Assembly: GCA_041394725.1 (NCBI GenBank)
Contig: JAWKHR010000008.1
Coordinates: 1 to 64,000 of the forward strand
Length of the DNA stretch: 64,000 bases
Origin: JAWKHR01 sp041394725
Lineage (GTDB): Bacteria > Acidobacteriota > Vicinamibacteria > Vicinamibacterales > SCN-69-37
Direction of reading: 5' to 3'
Shown here: piece by piece, positions 34,229 through 42,334 of the stretch
Numbering within the stretch: the first letter of the stretch is position 1
How the letters are laid out: each line of letters begins with the position of its first letter
Position numbers and translations under genes: made by a program
The notes under the pieces: generated by a model
What the model was told of the DNA's origin: nothing
The model's database searches: none
The model's input: only the letters and a program-made list of their open reading frames with translations

Positions 34229-34502
34229 ATTGCCCCAGACGAGGCCGTTGCCCCAAACGAGGCCGTTGCCCCAGACGAGGCCGTTGCCCCAGACGAGGCC
34301 GTTGCCCCAGACGAGGCCGTTACTCCCAGATCGAGGCCGTTGCCCCAGACGAGGCCGTTGCCCCGACGAGGCCGTTACCCCCAGACGAGGCCGTTACCCC
34401 AGACGAGACCGTTGCACTTCCCCAGACGATGGCCGTTGCCCCAGACGAGGCTCATTGCCCCAGACGAGACCGTTCCAGACGAGACCGTTGCCCCAGACGA
34501 CC
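34229..34502 (-). repeat. 18-base tandem repeat encoding GLVWGN
   Basis: About fifteen copies of GTTGCCCCAGACGAGGCC (plus strand). Units 34265-34282, 34283-34300 and 34301-34318 are identical; others are 15, 16, 17, 19, 20 or 24 bases. On the minus strand each 18-base unit reads GLVWGN. The odd-length units shift the frame. The array forms the extreme C-terminus of the S8 peptidase gene. Confidence 0.93.
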
Positions 34503-34569
34503 GTTGGAGCAACCGAGTCGCTTCCACGTCTCAAACGATGCGTCATTTGTCTGGACCGTCTGGTTTGCC

Positions 34570-34770
34570 GAGTTGCTCCAGACGAGGCCGTTCGATTCAA
34601 CAGCGCCTGGTGCAGCGTTGCCCCACACCAAGCCGTTGACCTCGACTTGGCCCGCCCCATTGCCCCAGACAAGCCTGTTCGACCGGAACCTGGTCGGCCC
34701 GGTTGCCCCACACCAAGCCGTTCGACTGGACTTGGTTCGTCCCGTTGCCCCACACCAAGCTGTTCGGGCC
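34570..34770 (-). repeat. 42-base imperfect repeat encoding NGLVWGN plus seven residues
   Basis: Five degenerate copies spaced 42, 43, 42 and 45 bases carry the same LVWGN core (for example NSLVWGN-GTNQVQS, NGLVWGN-RADQVP, NRLVWGN-GAGQVEV). They precede, in the protein, the dense 18-base array. Confidence 0.8.
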
Positions 34771-36240
34771 GCAGTAGAGCCGCCATTCGGAGAGCACTGA
34801 ACTCCGGGACAGCGAGTGCTATTGGAGAAAGACCAGCCCAGATCCCTGAACGAGCGCCCCTCCAATGTTCACTGTCGTTCGGCTGTTCAAATCCTTCGTC
34901 CGCGCCAGCGCGATCTGGCGCGAGCGGCACGTTCAGGCTGCCCGCGCCCTGCTCGATCAGGCCGAAGCCATCGAAAGCGCTTCCATACCGCAGCGCGAAC
35001 TTGACTTCCCTCGGCGTGAGCTTCGCCAGGCTCTGGAGCAGTTGCGCCACGGCGTCCGCCGACCACCGCGGCCGCCATGCTCGACCCCGGACAGCGTGAA
35101 GTAGGTGCCGCCGTTGGCGCCGTAGACCTGGCGCTCCGGGTAGTTGTTCCAGAGGTAGCTCGCCGGACCTCGCCTGTCGAGACGATCGCGTTGCTCGGCG
35201 CGACCAGGTCCGGCTTGATCTCCCCACGTGGACGGATCGTCGGGATTGCCCACCGGACCGCGCGAGCTGTAGCTCGTGACCGCGTCGTCGGATCGCGCCA
35301 CCGTGCCGCGCGTGTTCAGCGCGCCCACCGTGATCGCGCCCGGCGTGTAGCCCGGCGAGACGATCGCGCCGACCACCGGCGTGCCGTCGTCCGTCTTGCC
35401 CAGGTTGCCCGCCGAGCAGATGACGACGATGCCCGCCTTGACCGCGCGCTCCACGGCCTTCGCCAGCGGGTCGTCGCGGTACGTGCCGTCGCTCACGGGG
35501 TGCCCGAGCGACAGGTTGATGATGCGGATGTCCAGGCGCTCGCGCTGTGCGACCGCGAAGTCGATCGCCGCGATGACGTTGACGACCTCCCCCGTGCCGT
35601 CGGCGCCCAGCACCTTCAGGTCGATGATCTCCGCGCCCGGCGCCATGCCGATGAACGTCGTCGCGCCGGCCACGTAGCTGCCCTGGCCGCTGCTCGCGAT
35701 GATGCCCGCCGTGTGCGTGCCGTGACCGTAGCCGTCGCCGTCACCCTCGCCCGTGAAGTCCTTCCGGAACCGCACGCGCGGCGCAATGTCCGCGTTGTCT
35801 CTGACACCCGAGTCGATGAGCGCGATGGCTGATGCGGCGGCCCGTCAGGCCGCCGAAGCTGCCGCTGTCCCCGAGCGCCTTCCAGAGCTGGCTGGCGCCC
35901 GTCGACTGCGTCGTCACCGCCATCGTCGAGATGACCTTCTGATTCGCGCTCAGCGACCCGACGCTGCCGTCGGCGCCGAGTTCCCCAATCGCCGCCGCCG
36001 AGCCCTCGAACAGAGCACCTGTCGCCATGCGGCTCACCACCTGCAGGCCGCAGGTTCGCCAGGCGATCGACCTCCGCCTGCGGGCCCTCGTAGATCAGCT
36101 CGATCTTGTCCGCCCCGCGCACCACGCGTCGCGCGCAATGCTCCTGGGCAGCTTCGACTCGGGGCGATCCGATCCGCCGGATCAAATGAGACCGAGGGCC
36201 TGGCCACAAGGGCTATCTCAACAGGCCGATAACACTCCAT

Positions 36241-36593
36241 CAGCCGGCCGGTCCTGGACGAGAGGTAGCGATTTACGGGTCATACGACGGTCCGAATCCG
36301 CGAAAATTACAAACACGCCGCGCAACACTGTAATCAGGCACGTTCAATACCAAAACTTCGCATTTACAGAAGAGCCCAGACTGTTAAATTCCATCCGATC
36401 CTGCATACTGGAAGCTCGGTGGCGATCACCAAATCGGTCTCAGGATCACATTCTCTGTATTACGTTTCATCCGCCGTTTGGGACTCCAGCGACATGCCCG
36501 GATCTCCCCAAAGCTCTGGGGAATCGGTATTTGTACACGACGTCATACGATTTTGAAAGTACTTTTCAAATCTGTTAGAGAGAGGGGCCAACC
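36241..36593. other. AT-richer intergenic region with a palindrome
   Basis: About 350 bases with no credible gene, markedly richer in A and T than its surroundings. A palindrome TTTGAAA-GTACT-TTTCAAA lies at 36552-36570, 24 bases before the start of the solute-binding protein gene, and could be an operator or promoter element for the transport operon. It also separates the divergent subtilase gene. Confidence 0.5.
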
Positions 36594-38303
36594 TTGAAAC
36601 CGACGCCGCGACGGCTTGCAATTCTGGTATGCGCCGGGCTCCTGGCGGCCTGCTCGGCTCGAGAGACGGAGCGCGTCGGCGGCGGGACGCTCATCGCCAG
36701 CGTTCGGAGTGAACCCACGACCTATAACCGGCTGGCATCGGCCAGGACACCCGATGAGCTGTTCCGGCTGCTCGTCCACGACACGCTCGTCCGAGTGAAC
36801 CGCCAGACCGGCGCGCTCGAGCCCAGGCTCGCCGAGTCCTGGACCTCAGCCGACGACGGCCGGCGCTGGACGCTCACCCTTCGCGACGGCGTGCAGTTCT
36901 CCGACGGCACACCCTTCACCGCCGACGACGTCGTGTTCACGTTTCAGGCGCTCTACGACCCGCGCGTCGAGAGCCCGCTCGCCGGCAACTACGAGGTCGA
37001 CGGGCAACCGTTTGCGGCGCGCGCGGTCTCGCCGCGCGTCGTCGAGATCACGTTCCCGGTCGCCATCGGACGCGGCCTCGAGGTGCTCGATGGCCTGCCG
37101 ATCCTGCCGAGGCACGCGCTCGACGCGGCGCTCCGCGCCGGGACGTTCCATGACGCCTGGGGGCCTGGCACGCCGCCATCACAACTCGTCGGACTCGGCC
37201 CGTTCGTCCTGACCGAGCATGTCGCCGGCCAGTACCTCCGCTTCGCGCGCAATCCGCATTTCTGGGCGCACGACGCGGACGGCACGCCGCTGCCGCTCCT
37301 CGACGGCCTCGAGCTGCAGGTCACGCCGGAGCAGAATGCCGAGATGATTCGCCTGGAGGCGGGCCAGACCGACATGCCGAACGATGCGATCCGCGCCGAG
37401 GATCTGGCCGCGTTCCGCCAACTGGCCTCCCAGAACCGCCTGCGACTGGTGGACGCCGGCGTGAGCCTCGACGCCGACGGGCTGTGGTTCAACCTCACTC
37501 CGGGGACGGAGACGGCCAAGGTGCGACCGTGGCTGCTGAAGACCGAATTCCGCCGGGCGGTGTCGCTGGCGGTCAGCCGCGACGACATCGTGAAGACCAT
37601 CTTTCTGACCGCGGCCGTGCCCGTGGCCGGCCCCGTCACGCCCGGTCACGGTGACTGGTTCCTCTCCGACCTGGTGCCGCCGCACGATCCCGCCGAGGCC
37701 CGCCGGCTGCTCGCCGGCATCGGCCTCGTCGATCGCGACGGCGACGGCATGCTCGACGACGCCCGCGGCCGGCCGGTGCGGTTCGGCATCCTGACCATGA
37801 AGGGGCATTCGGTCCGCGAACGCACCGTGGCCATCATCCAGTCGCAGCTCGCCGCGATCGGCATTCGTGTGGACGTCGAGACGCTCGATTCCGACTCCCT
37901 GTTTCCGCGCTACATGTCCAGGGCCTTCGACACGATCTACTTCGGGTTCGCATCCGACTCGCTCGACCCGACCGGGAATGCCAACTTCTGGCTGAGCTCG
38001 GGGCTCTATCACGCGTGGAACCCGAATCAGGCCCAGCCGGCCACCGACTGGGAGCGCGCGATCGACGAGCACATGAACCGGCTCGCGACACTTCTGGATC
38101 ACCAGGCGCGCGTCCGTGAGTTCGCCGCGGTGCAGCGGCTCTTCGCCGAGCAGCAGCCGATCGTCTACTTCGCGGCGCCGCGGGTCACGGTGGCGACCAG
38201 CAGCCGCGTGCAGGGGCTCACGCCGTCCGTGCTTTCGCCGCCGGTGCTCTGGAACGCGGAGCACCTGTCGGTAGCCGCGTCGGGAGGCGCCGCGGGCCGG
38301 TGA
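36594..38303 (+). CDS. Peptide-type ABC solute-binding lipoprotein (family 5)
   Basis: A 569-residue lipoprotein starting at TTG with GAGGGG upstream; no closer ATG or GTG gives a signal peptide. RRLAILVCAGLLAACSA is a lipoprotein signal with the lipobox LAAC. The mature part shows the SBP_bac_5 pattern: LAESWTSADDGRRWTLTLRD, GVQFSDGTPFTADDVVFTF, and later FRRAVSLAVSRDDIV. Family members bind oligopeptides, nickel or sugars in the periplasm and deliver them to DppB/DppC-type permeases. The next two genes encode such permeases and are coupled by 4-base overlaps (GTGA, ATGA). The ligand is not evident. Confidence 0.93.
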   Translation: MKPTPRRLAILVCAGLLAACSARETERVGGGTLIASVRSEPTTYNRLASARTPDELFRLLVHDTLVRVNRQTGALEPRLAESWTSADDGRRWTLTLRDGVQFSDGTPFTADDVVFTFQALYDPRVESPLAGNYEVDGQPFAARAVSPRVVEITFPVAIGRGLEVLDGLPILPRHALDAALRAGTFHDAWGPGTPPSQLVGLGPFVLTEHVAGQYLRFARNPHFWAHDADGTPLPLLDGLELQVTPEQNAEMIRLEAGQTDMPNDAIRAEDLAAFRQLASQNRLRLVDAGVSLDADGLWFNLTPGTETAKVRPWLLKTEFRRAVSLAVSRDDIVKTIFLTAAVPVAGPVTPGHGDWFLSDLVPPHDPAEARRLLAGIGLVDRDGDGMLDDARGRPVRFGILTMKGHSVRERTVAIIQSQLAAIGIRVDVETLDSDSLFPRYMSRAFDTIYFGFASDSLDPTGNANFWLSSGLYHAWNPNQAQPATDWERAIDEHMNRLATLLDHQARVREFAAVQRLFAEQQPIVYFAAPRVTVATSSRVQGLTPSVLSPPVLWNAEHLSVAASGGAAGR

Positions 38304-39220
38304 GGCACGGACTGCCGGGGTTCGTGCTGCGGCGCGGTCTCGCGGCGGTCCTCTTCGTCGTCACCGTCGGGGCCGGCGCCTTCTGCCTGGCCAAGCTGGC
38401 GCCGGGTGACGTCGGGACTCCCCTCGAACTCAGCGGGGCCAGTCCGGAGGCCGTGCGCGCCGAACGCGCCCGCTGGGGCGTGGACCGCTCCCTCGTCGAT
38501 CATCTCGGCGAGTGGGCCGCCGGGTTGCTGCGTTTCGACCTGGGGCAGTCCTCCAGCCTGCGTCGCCCCGTGCGTGCTGTCGTCATCGACGGGACGCTCG
38601 CGACGGCGCGGCTGGCGTTCGTGGCGTTGATCCTCGCGACCGTGGTCGGCCTTCCCGTCGGCCTGCTGACCGGCGCGCGTCCGCGCGGGCGACTGGCGGC
38701 GATCGTCACGCCGATCTCGGTGGCCCTGATCTCCTGCCCCCCGATCGTGGCGGCCCTCGTGCTCCTGCTCGTGGCCGTGCGCACGCAGTGGCTCTCGACC
38801 GCGCAGGGCGCCCTGGCGCTGCCGGCGCTCGCGCTGATGCTGCCGCTGGCCGCGTCGCTGGAACGCCTGCAGTCGCAGGCCACGGCCGACGTGCTGGCGG
38901 CGCCCGACCTTGCGGCCACCGCCGCGCGCGGCGTGCCATTCGGCCGCCTGCTGTGGGTGCACGTCTTCCGCCAGGCGCTGCGACCCGTGCTCGGCATCTA
39001 CGGCCTGGTCATTGGCGGCCTGTTCAGCGGCTCGCTTGCCGTCGAATGGGTCACCGGCTGGCCGGGCCTCGGACGCCTCACGTACCAGGCGCTGGTCGGG
39101 CGGGACCTGTTCCTGGTCGCCGGCTGCGCTCTTGCGGGCGCGGCGCTGATCGCCGCGGGCAATCTCGTCGCGGACCTGTTGCGGGCGCTCGCCGATCCAC
39201 GTGTCCGGGAGACACGATGA
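38300..39220 (+). CDS. ABC transporter permease, DppB-like
   Basis: A 306-residue inner-membrane permease starting at GTG inside the stop of the binding-protein gene. About six membrane segments: FVLRRGLAAVLFVVTVGAGAF, then LAFVALILATVVGLPVGLL and AAIVTPISVALISCPPIVAALV. The binding-protein-dependent transport signature is seen around ATAARGVPFGRLLWVHVFRQAL. LFSGSLAVEWVTGWPGLGRL is the typical DppB C-terminal box. It works with the downstream DppC-like permease. No ATPase genes follow, so the ATP-hydrolysing subunits must be encoded elsewhere. Confidence 0.93.
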   Translation: MRHGLPGFVLRRGLAAVLFVVTVGAGAFCLAKLAPGDVGTPLELSGASPEAVRAERARWGVDRSLVDHLGEWAAGLLRFDLGQSSSLRRPVRAVVIDGTLATARLAFVALILATVVGLPVGLLTGARPRGRLAAIVTPISVALISCPPIVAALVLLLVAVRTQWLSTAQGALALPALALMLPLAASLERLQSQATADVLAAPDLAATAARGVPFGRLLWVHVFRQALRPVLGIYGLVIGGLFSGSLAVEWVTGWPGLGRLTYQALVGRDLFLVAGCALAGAALIAAGNLVADLLRALADPRVRETR

Positions 39221-40278
39221 GCGCGCCGCCCGCGGCGCCCGTACGGTGGCGACCTCACGGTCGAGATCCCGTGTCGCGCGCCGGCCGGCTGCTCCTGATA
39301 CTCGTCGCGCTCGTGACGCTCTCGGCCAACTGGCTGTCGCCGAATCCTCCCGAGGCGCAGTTTCTGGACCGGGCCTACGCCCCGCCGACGCCGATTCACG
39401 TGCGCGACGCCGACGGCTTCCGGACGCCGTTCATCTACCCGCAACAGGTGGAGGACCCGGTGGCCCGCACCTACTCGGAGGATCGGCGCCGCCCGCAGAC
39501 GCTCCGCTGGTTCCGCGACGGCCGGCTCGTGTCGGTCGATGCCGGCGCGGGGCCGCTGTTCCTGCTCGGCGCCGATCCGCTCGGCCGCGACGTGTGGGCC
39601 CGCCTGCTCGCCGGCGCGCGACTGTCCCTGGGCGTCGCGCTGCTCGGCCTGCTGGGTGCGCTCGTCATTGGCGGAGCGGCTGGCGGCGTGGCCGGCACGT
39701 TCGGCGGCCGGACCGATGCGGTGCTGATGCACGTGGCGGACTTCCTGGTCGTTCTTCCCGCCGCCTACGTCGTGCTCGTGCTGCGCGGGCTCGTCTCCGG
39801 CGCGCCGAGCACCGCCGACGTCTTCTGGTTGATGGCCGGGTTCTTCGCCCTGGCCGGGTGGCCGACGGTCGCGCGCGGCGTGCGCGCCGTCGTGGCGGCC
39901 GAGCGGAGCCGGGAGTACGCGGAGGCCGCGCGTGCGGCGGGCGCGGGTCCCTGGCGCCTGGTCCGGACGCTGCTGCCGGCGGCGCGGGGGTTCCTGTCCA
40001 CCCAGGCGGTGCTGCTGCTCCCGGCGCTCCTCCTGGCGGAAGTCACCGTGTCGTTCGTGGGTCTGGGCTTCACGGAACCGGCGGTGAGCTGGGGCACGAT
40101 GCTCGAGACGCTGGCCAACGTGCGCCTGCTGGGCGAGGCCCCCTGGCTCATCGCCCCGGCGCTGGCCGTATTCATCGTCGTGCTGGGCCTGCAGCTGGCG
40201 GCCGGCGCCCGTGGACCGGCCAGTGTCCTGCACCTGCGCGATCGGCCGCGGGGGATCCGGCGGGTCGCCGGCGTTTGA
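39217..40278 (+). CDS. ABC transporter permease, DppC-like
   Basis: A 353-residue inner-membrane permease overlapping the previous gene by ATGA. TM1 is LLLILVALVTLSANWL. A ~90-residue periplasmic loop (PPTPIHVRDADGFRTPFIYP, RRRPQTLRWFRDGRLVSVD) is longer than in classical DppC. It ends in the family box LLGADPLGRDVWARLLAGAR. The cytoplasmic ATPase-contact loop is EYAEAARAAGAGPWRLVRTL. VTVSFVGLGFTEPAVSWGTM is the C-terminal signature. It completes the binding protein-permease set. Its stop codon lies inside the -35 element of the next gene's promoter. Confidence 0.93.
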   Translation: MSAPPAAPVRWRPHGRDPVSRAGRLLLILVALVTLSANWLSPNPPEAQFLDRAYAPPTPIHVRDADGFRTPFIYPQQVEDPVARTYSEDRRRPQTLRWFRDGRLVSVDAGAGPLFLLGADPLGRDVWARLLAGARLSLGVALLGLLGALVIGGAAGGVAGTFGGRTDAVLMHVADFLVVLPAAYVVLVLRGLVSGAPSTADVFWLMAGFFALAGWPTVARGVRAVVAAERSREYAEAARAAGAGPWRLVRTLLPAARGFLSTQAVLLLPALLLAEVTVSFVGLGFTEPAVSWGTMLETLANVRLLGEAPWLIAPALAVFIVVLGLQLAAGARGPASVLHLRDRPRGIRRVAGV

Positions 40279-40304
40279 CACCGGCCCGGCGGCATCGCTA
40301 GCCT
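40275..40304 (+). promoter_or_regulatory. Promoter TTGACA-18-TAGCCT for the aldolase gene
   Basis: A consensus -35 TTGACA (40275-40280) overlaps the permease stop codon. TAGCCT (40299-40304) ends 8 bases before GTG 40313. The message would be leaderless or nearly so, giving the aldolase-aminotransferase pair its own promoter. Confidence 0.55.
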
Positions 40305-40312
40305 GCCCGATC

Positions 40313-41230
40313 GTGCGCACACGACTCCAGGGCATCTTCGCTCCCATTCCGACGTGCTTCACCGCGTCCGGCGAGGTGGACCATGCCGCCGTCGGCGACA
40401 ACGTGCGTGTCTGGGCCGGCACGGATCTCGCCGGCCTCCTCGCGCTCGGCTCGAACGGCGAGGCCGCGCTGCTCGACGAGGAGGAGAGTGCAGCCGTGAT
40501 CGCGACCGTGCGCGACGCGCTGCCTCGCGGTGCGCTGCTGCTGGCCGGCACCGGGCGTGAGTCGACGCGTGGTGCCATCGCCGCGGCGAAGCGGGCCGCG
40601 GCGTGCGGCGCCGACGCGGTGCTGGTGCGCACGCCGTCCTTCTTCAAGTCGCAGATGACGGCCGACGCGCTCGTCGCGCACTTCACGGCGGTCGCGGACG
40701 CGGCGCCCGTGCCGGTGCTCCTCTACAACCTGCCGGCGGTCACCGGCGTGATGTTGACCCTGCCGGTCGTGGCCCGTCTCGCCGAGCACCCGAACATCGT
40801 GGGGATCAAGGAAACGAGCCCCGATCTCGAGCGGCTGGGACAGTTCGCGCAGGTGGAGCCTGCGCGATTTGCGGTGCTGAGCGGCTGGGCGCCGGTCGTC
40901 TTCCCCGCGCTCGTGAGCGGCGCGGCTGGCGCGATTCTCGCAGTCGCCAACGTGGTGCCCGATTTGTGCGTCGATCTGTATCGGCACGTCCAGGCCGGTC
41001 GCCTGGACGAGGCGCTGGCGCTGCAGCGGCGGATCACGCCGCTCGCGCAGCTGGTCACGACCGGGCACTCGATCGGCGGACTCAAGGTGGCGCTCGATCT
41101 GGTCGGCCTGCGCGGGGGGCCCGTTCGGCCGCCGCTGCGGCCGCCGGCCGATCGGGTGCGCGACGAGATCGCGCGCGCGCTGGCCGATCTCGGCCGGTCC
41201 GTGCCGGTCGTGGAGCCCCGGACCTCATGA
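40313..41230 (+). CDS. DapA-family aldolase (possibly 4-hydroxy-2-oxoglutarate aldolase)
   Basis: A 305-residue TIM-barrel class I aldolase. The substrate-carboxylate loop is GSNGEAALL; the catalytic Tyr is in VLLYNLPAVTGV and the Schiff-base Lys in IVGIKETSPDLERL. The GIKETSxD pattern is closer to hydroxyoxoglutarate aldolases and related pyruvate aldolases than to true DapA (GIKEATG). The 4-base overlap (ATGA) with a glyoxylate-type aminotransferase gene supports a pyruvate/glyoxylate-forming reaction. Start GTG is set by the promoter and by the conserved opening LQGIFAPIPTCF. DapA itself remains possible. Confidence 0.85.
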   Translation: MRTRLQGIFAPIPTCFTASGEVDHAAVGDNVRVWAGTDLAGLLALGSNGEAALLDEEESAAVIATVRDALPRGALLLAGTGRESTRGAIAAAKRAAACGADAVLVRTPSFFKSQMTADALVAHFTAVADAAPVPVLLYNLPAVTGVMLTLPVVARLAEHPNIVGIKETSPDLERLGQFAQVEPARFAVLSGWAPVVFPALVSGAAGAILAVANVVPDLCVDLYRHVQAGRLDEALALQRRITPLAQLVTTGHSIGGLKVALDLVGLRGGPVRPPLRPPADRVRDEIARALADLGRSVPVVEPRTS

Positions 41231-42321
41231 CGCTGCCCTCCACCAATCGACTCCTGCTCGGCCCCGGTCCGTCGCCCGTGTCGCCGCGCGTGATGGCCGC
41301 GCTGGCGGCGCCGCCCCGTTCCCATCTCGATCCGGAACTGGTCGCCCTGCTCGACGACATCCGGGCCCGTCTCGCGCGGATCTTCCGGGTCGGCGACGGC
41401 GCACGCGTGCTCGCGATCTCCGGCACGGGAACGTCGGCGATGGAAGCCGCGGTCGCCAACGTCACGGAGCCCGGCCGCCGGGCGCTGGTGGTCGTCACGG
41501 GGTACTTCGGCGAGCGTCTCGCGCAGATGCTCGCGCGCTATGGAGCGGACGTCACCCGCGTGGACGGCGAATGGGGCCGCGCCGCGGACCCGGCCGCCGT
41601 CGCGCGCGCCCTGGCCTCGGGTCGCGCGGACATCGTGGCGCTGGTCCACGCCGAGACGTCGACGGGCGTCCTGAACCCGGTCGCCGACATCGCGCGGATG
41701 GCCCGGGCGCACGACGCGCTCGTGCTCGTCGATGCGGTGACCTCGCTCGGCGCCTTGCCGCTCGACGTGGGGGGCTGGGGCGTGGACGTGTGCTACTCGT
41801 GCTCGCAGAAGGGGCTGGGGGCCCCGTCGGGCCTCTCGCCGATCGCCTTCTCCGCGCGTGCGCTCGAGCGGCGGGTGGCGTGCCGGAGCTTCTACCTCGA
41901 TCTGGCGCTCCTCGAAGCGTTCTGGCTCGAGCGCAAGTACCACCACACCATCTCCGCGCCGCTCGTGTACGCCCTGGCGGTCGCGCTCGAGGAGGTGGAG
42001 GAAGAGGGGCTCGAGGCGCGCTGGGCGCGACATCGGGACACCTACGACGCGCTGGTGACCGCGCTCGCACCCATCGGGCTCGATCTGCTGCCGCCGCCCG
42101 ACGAGCGGCTGTGGAACCTGAATGCCGTGCGCGTGCCCCAGGGCGTGCACGAGGCCGAGGTGCGCGCGGCGCTCCTGCGGCATGACAACATGGAGATCGG
42201 TGCCGGACTGGGCCCGCTGGCCGGGCGGATCTGGCGCATCGGTCTGATGGGCACCGGGGCGACCGGTGAGAACGTGGATCGGGTGACGCGGGCGCTGGCC
42301 CGCGCCCTGGGCCGGGCCTGA
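41227..42321 (+). CDS. Class V PLP aminotransferase, alanine-glyoxylate type
   Basis: A 364-residue PLP enzyme. It opens with LLLGPGPSPVSPRVMAAL, the AGXT/serine-pyruvate aminotransferase signature. SGTGTSAMEAAVAN contacts the cofactor phosphate, VHAETSTGVLNPV and LVDAVTSLGALPLD follow, and the PLP lysine is in YSCSQKGLGAPSGL. The C-terminal RIGLMGTGATGENVDRV is also typical. Likely reactions are alanine or serine with glyoxylate or pyruvate. It is translationally coupled to the aldolase upstream, which could supply glyoxylate. Confidence 0.93.
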   Translation: MTLPSTNRLLLGPGPSPVSPRVMAALAAPPRSHLDPELVALLDDIRARLARIFRVGDGARVLAISGTGTSAMEAAVANVTEPGRRALVVVTGYFGERLAQMLARYGADVTRVDGEWGRAADPAAVARALASGRADIVALVHAETSTGVLNPVADIARMARAHDALVLVDAVTSLGALPLDVGGWGVDVCYSCSQKGLGAPSGLSPIAFSARALERRVACRSFYLDLALLEAFWLERKYHHTISAPLVYALAVALEEVEEEGLEARWARHRDTYDALVTALAPIGLDLLPPPDERLWNLNAVRVPQGVHEAEVRAALLRHDNMEIGAGLGPLAGRIWRIGLMGTGATGENVDRVTRALARALGRA

Positions 42322-42334
42322 GGTCGGAGGACGC

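Larger units (their letters stand above)
34205..36240 (-). pseudogene. S8 subtilisin-like peptidase with GLVWGN repeats, frameshifted
   Basis: A minus-strand subtilase that can only be read by changing frame many times. In order: a propeptide-like region (ADKIELIYEGPQAEVDRLAN, then MAVTTQSTGASQLWKALG); the catalytic Asp strand IALIDSGVRDNADI (about 35830-35800); catalytic His in YGHGTHTAGIIASSG; IRIINLSLGHP; VICSAGNLG; and TYFTLSG followed, after a frame change, by SSMAAAVV around the catalytic Ser (about 35070). The next part, LTPREVKFALRYGSAFDGFG, continues in yet another frame. The C-terminal 560 bases encode NGLVWGN repeats and end GLVWGNDTSVTGN-stop at 34205. No signal peptide is visible at the 5' end, which may be missing or in another frame. 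Catalytic residues are all present, so sequence error is as likely as decay. Confidence 0.8.

Noticed and set aside
34229..34502. CRISPR-like array of short repeats
   Set aside because: Units are 18 bases in direct tandem without spacers and encode GLVWGN in frame with a subtilase; this is a coding minisatellite.
34016..35104. Plus-strand open frames with repeated PQTRPL or EAVAPD units
   Set aside because: They are other-frame translations of the 18-base repeat; the minus-strand LVWGN reading connects to subtilase motifs and a sensible C-terminus.
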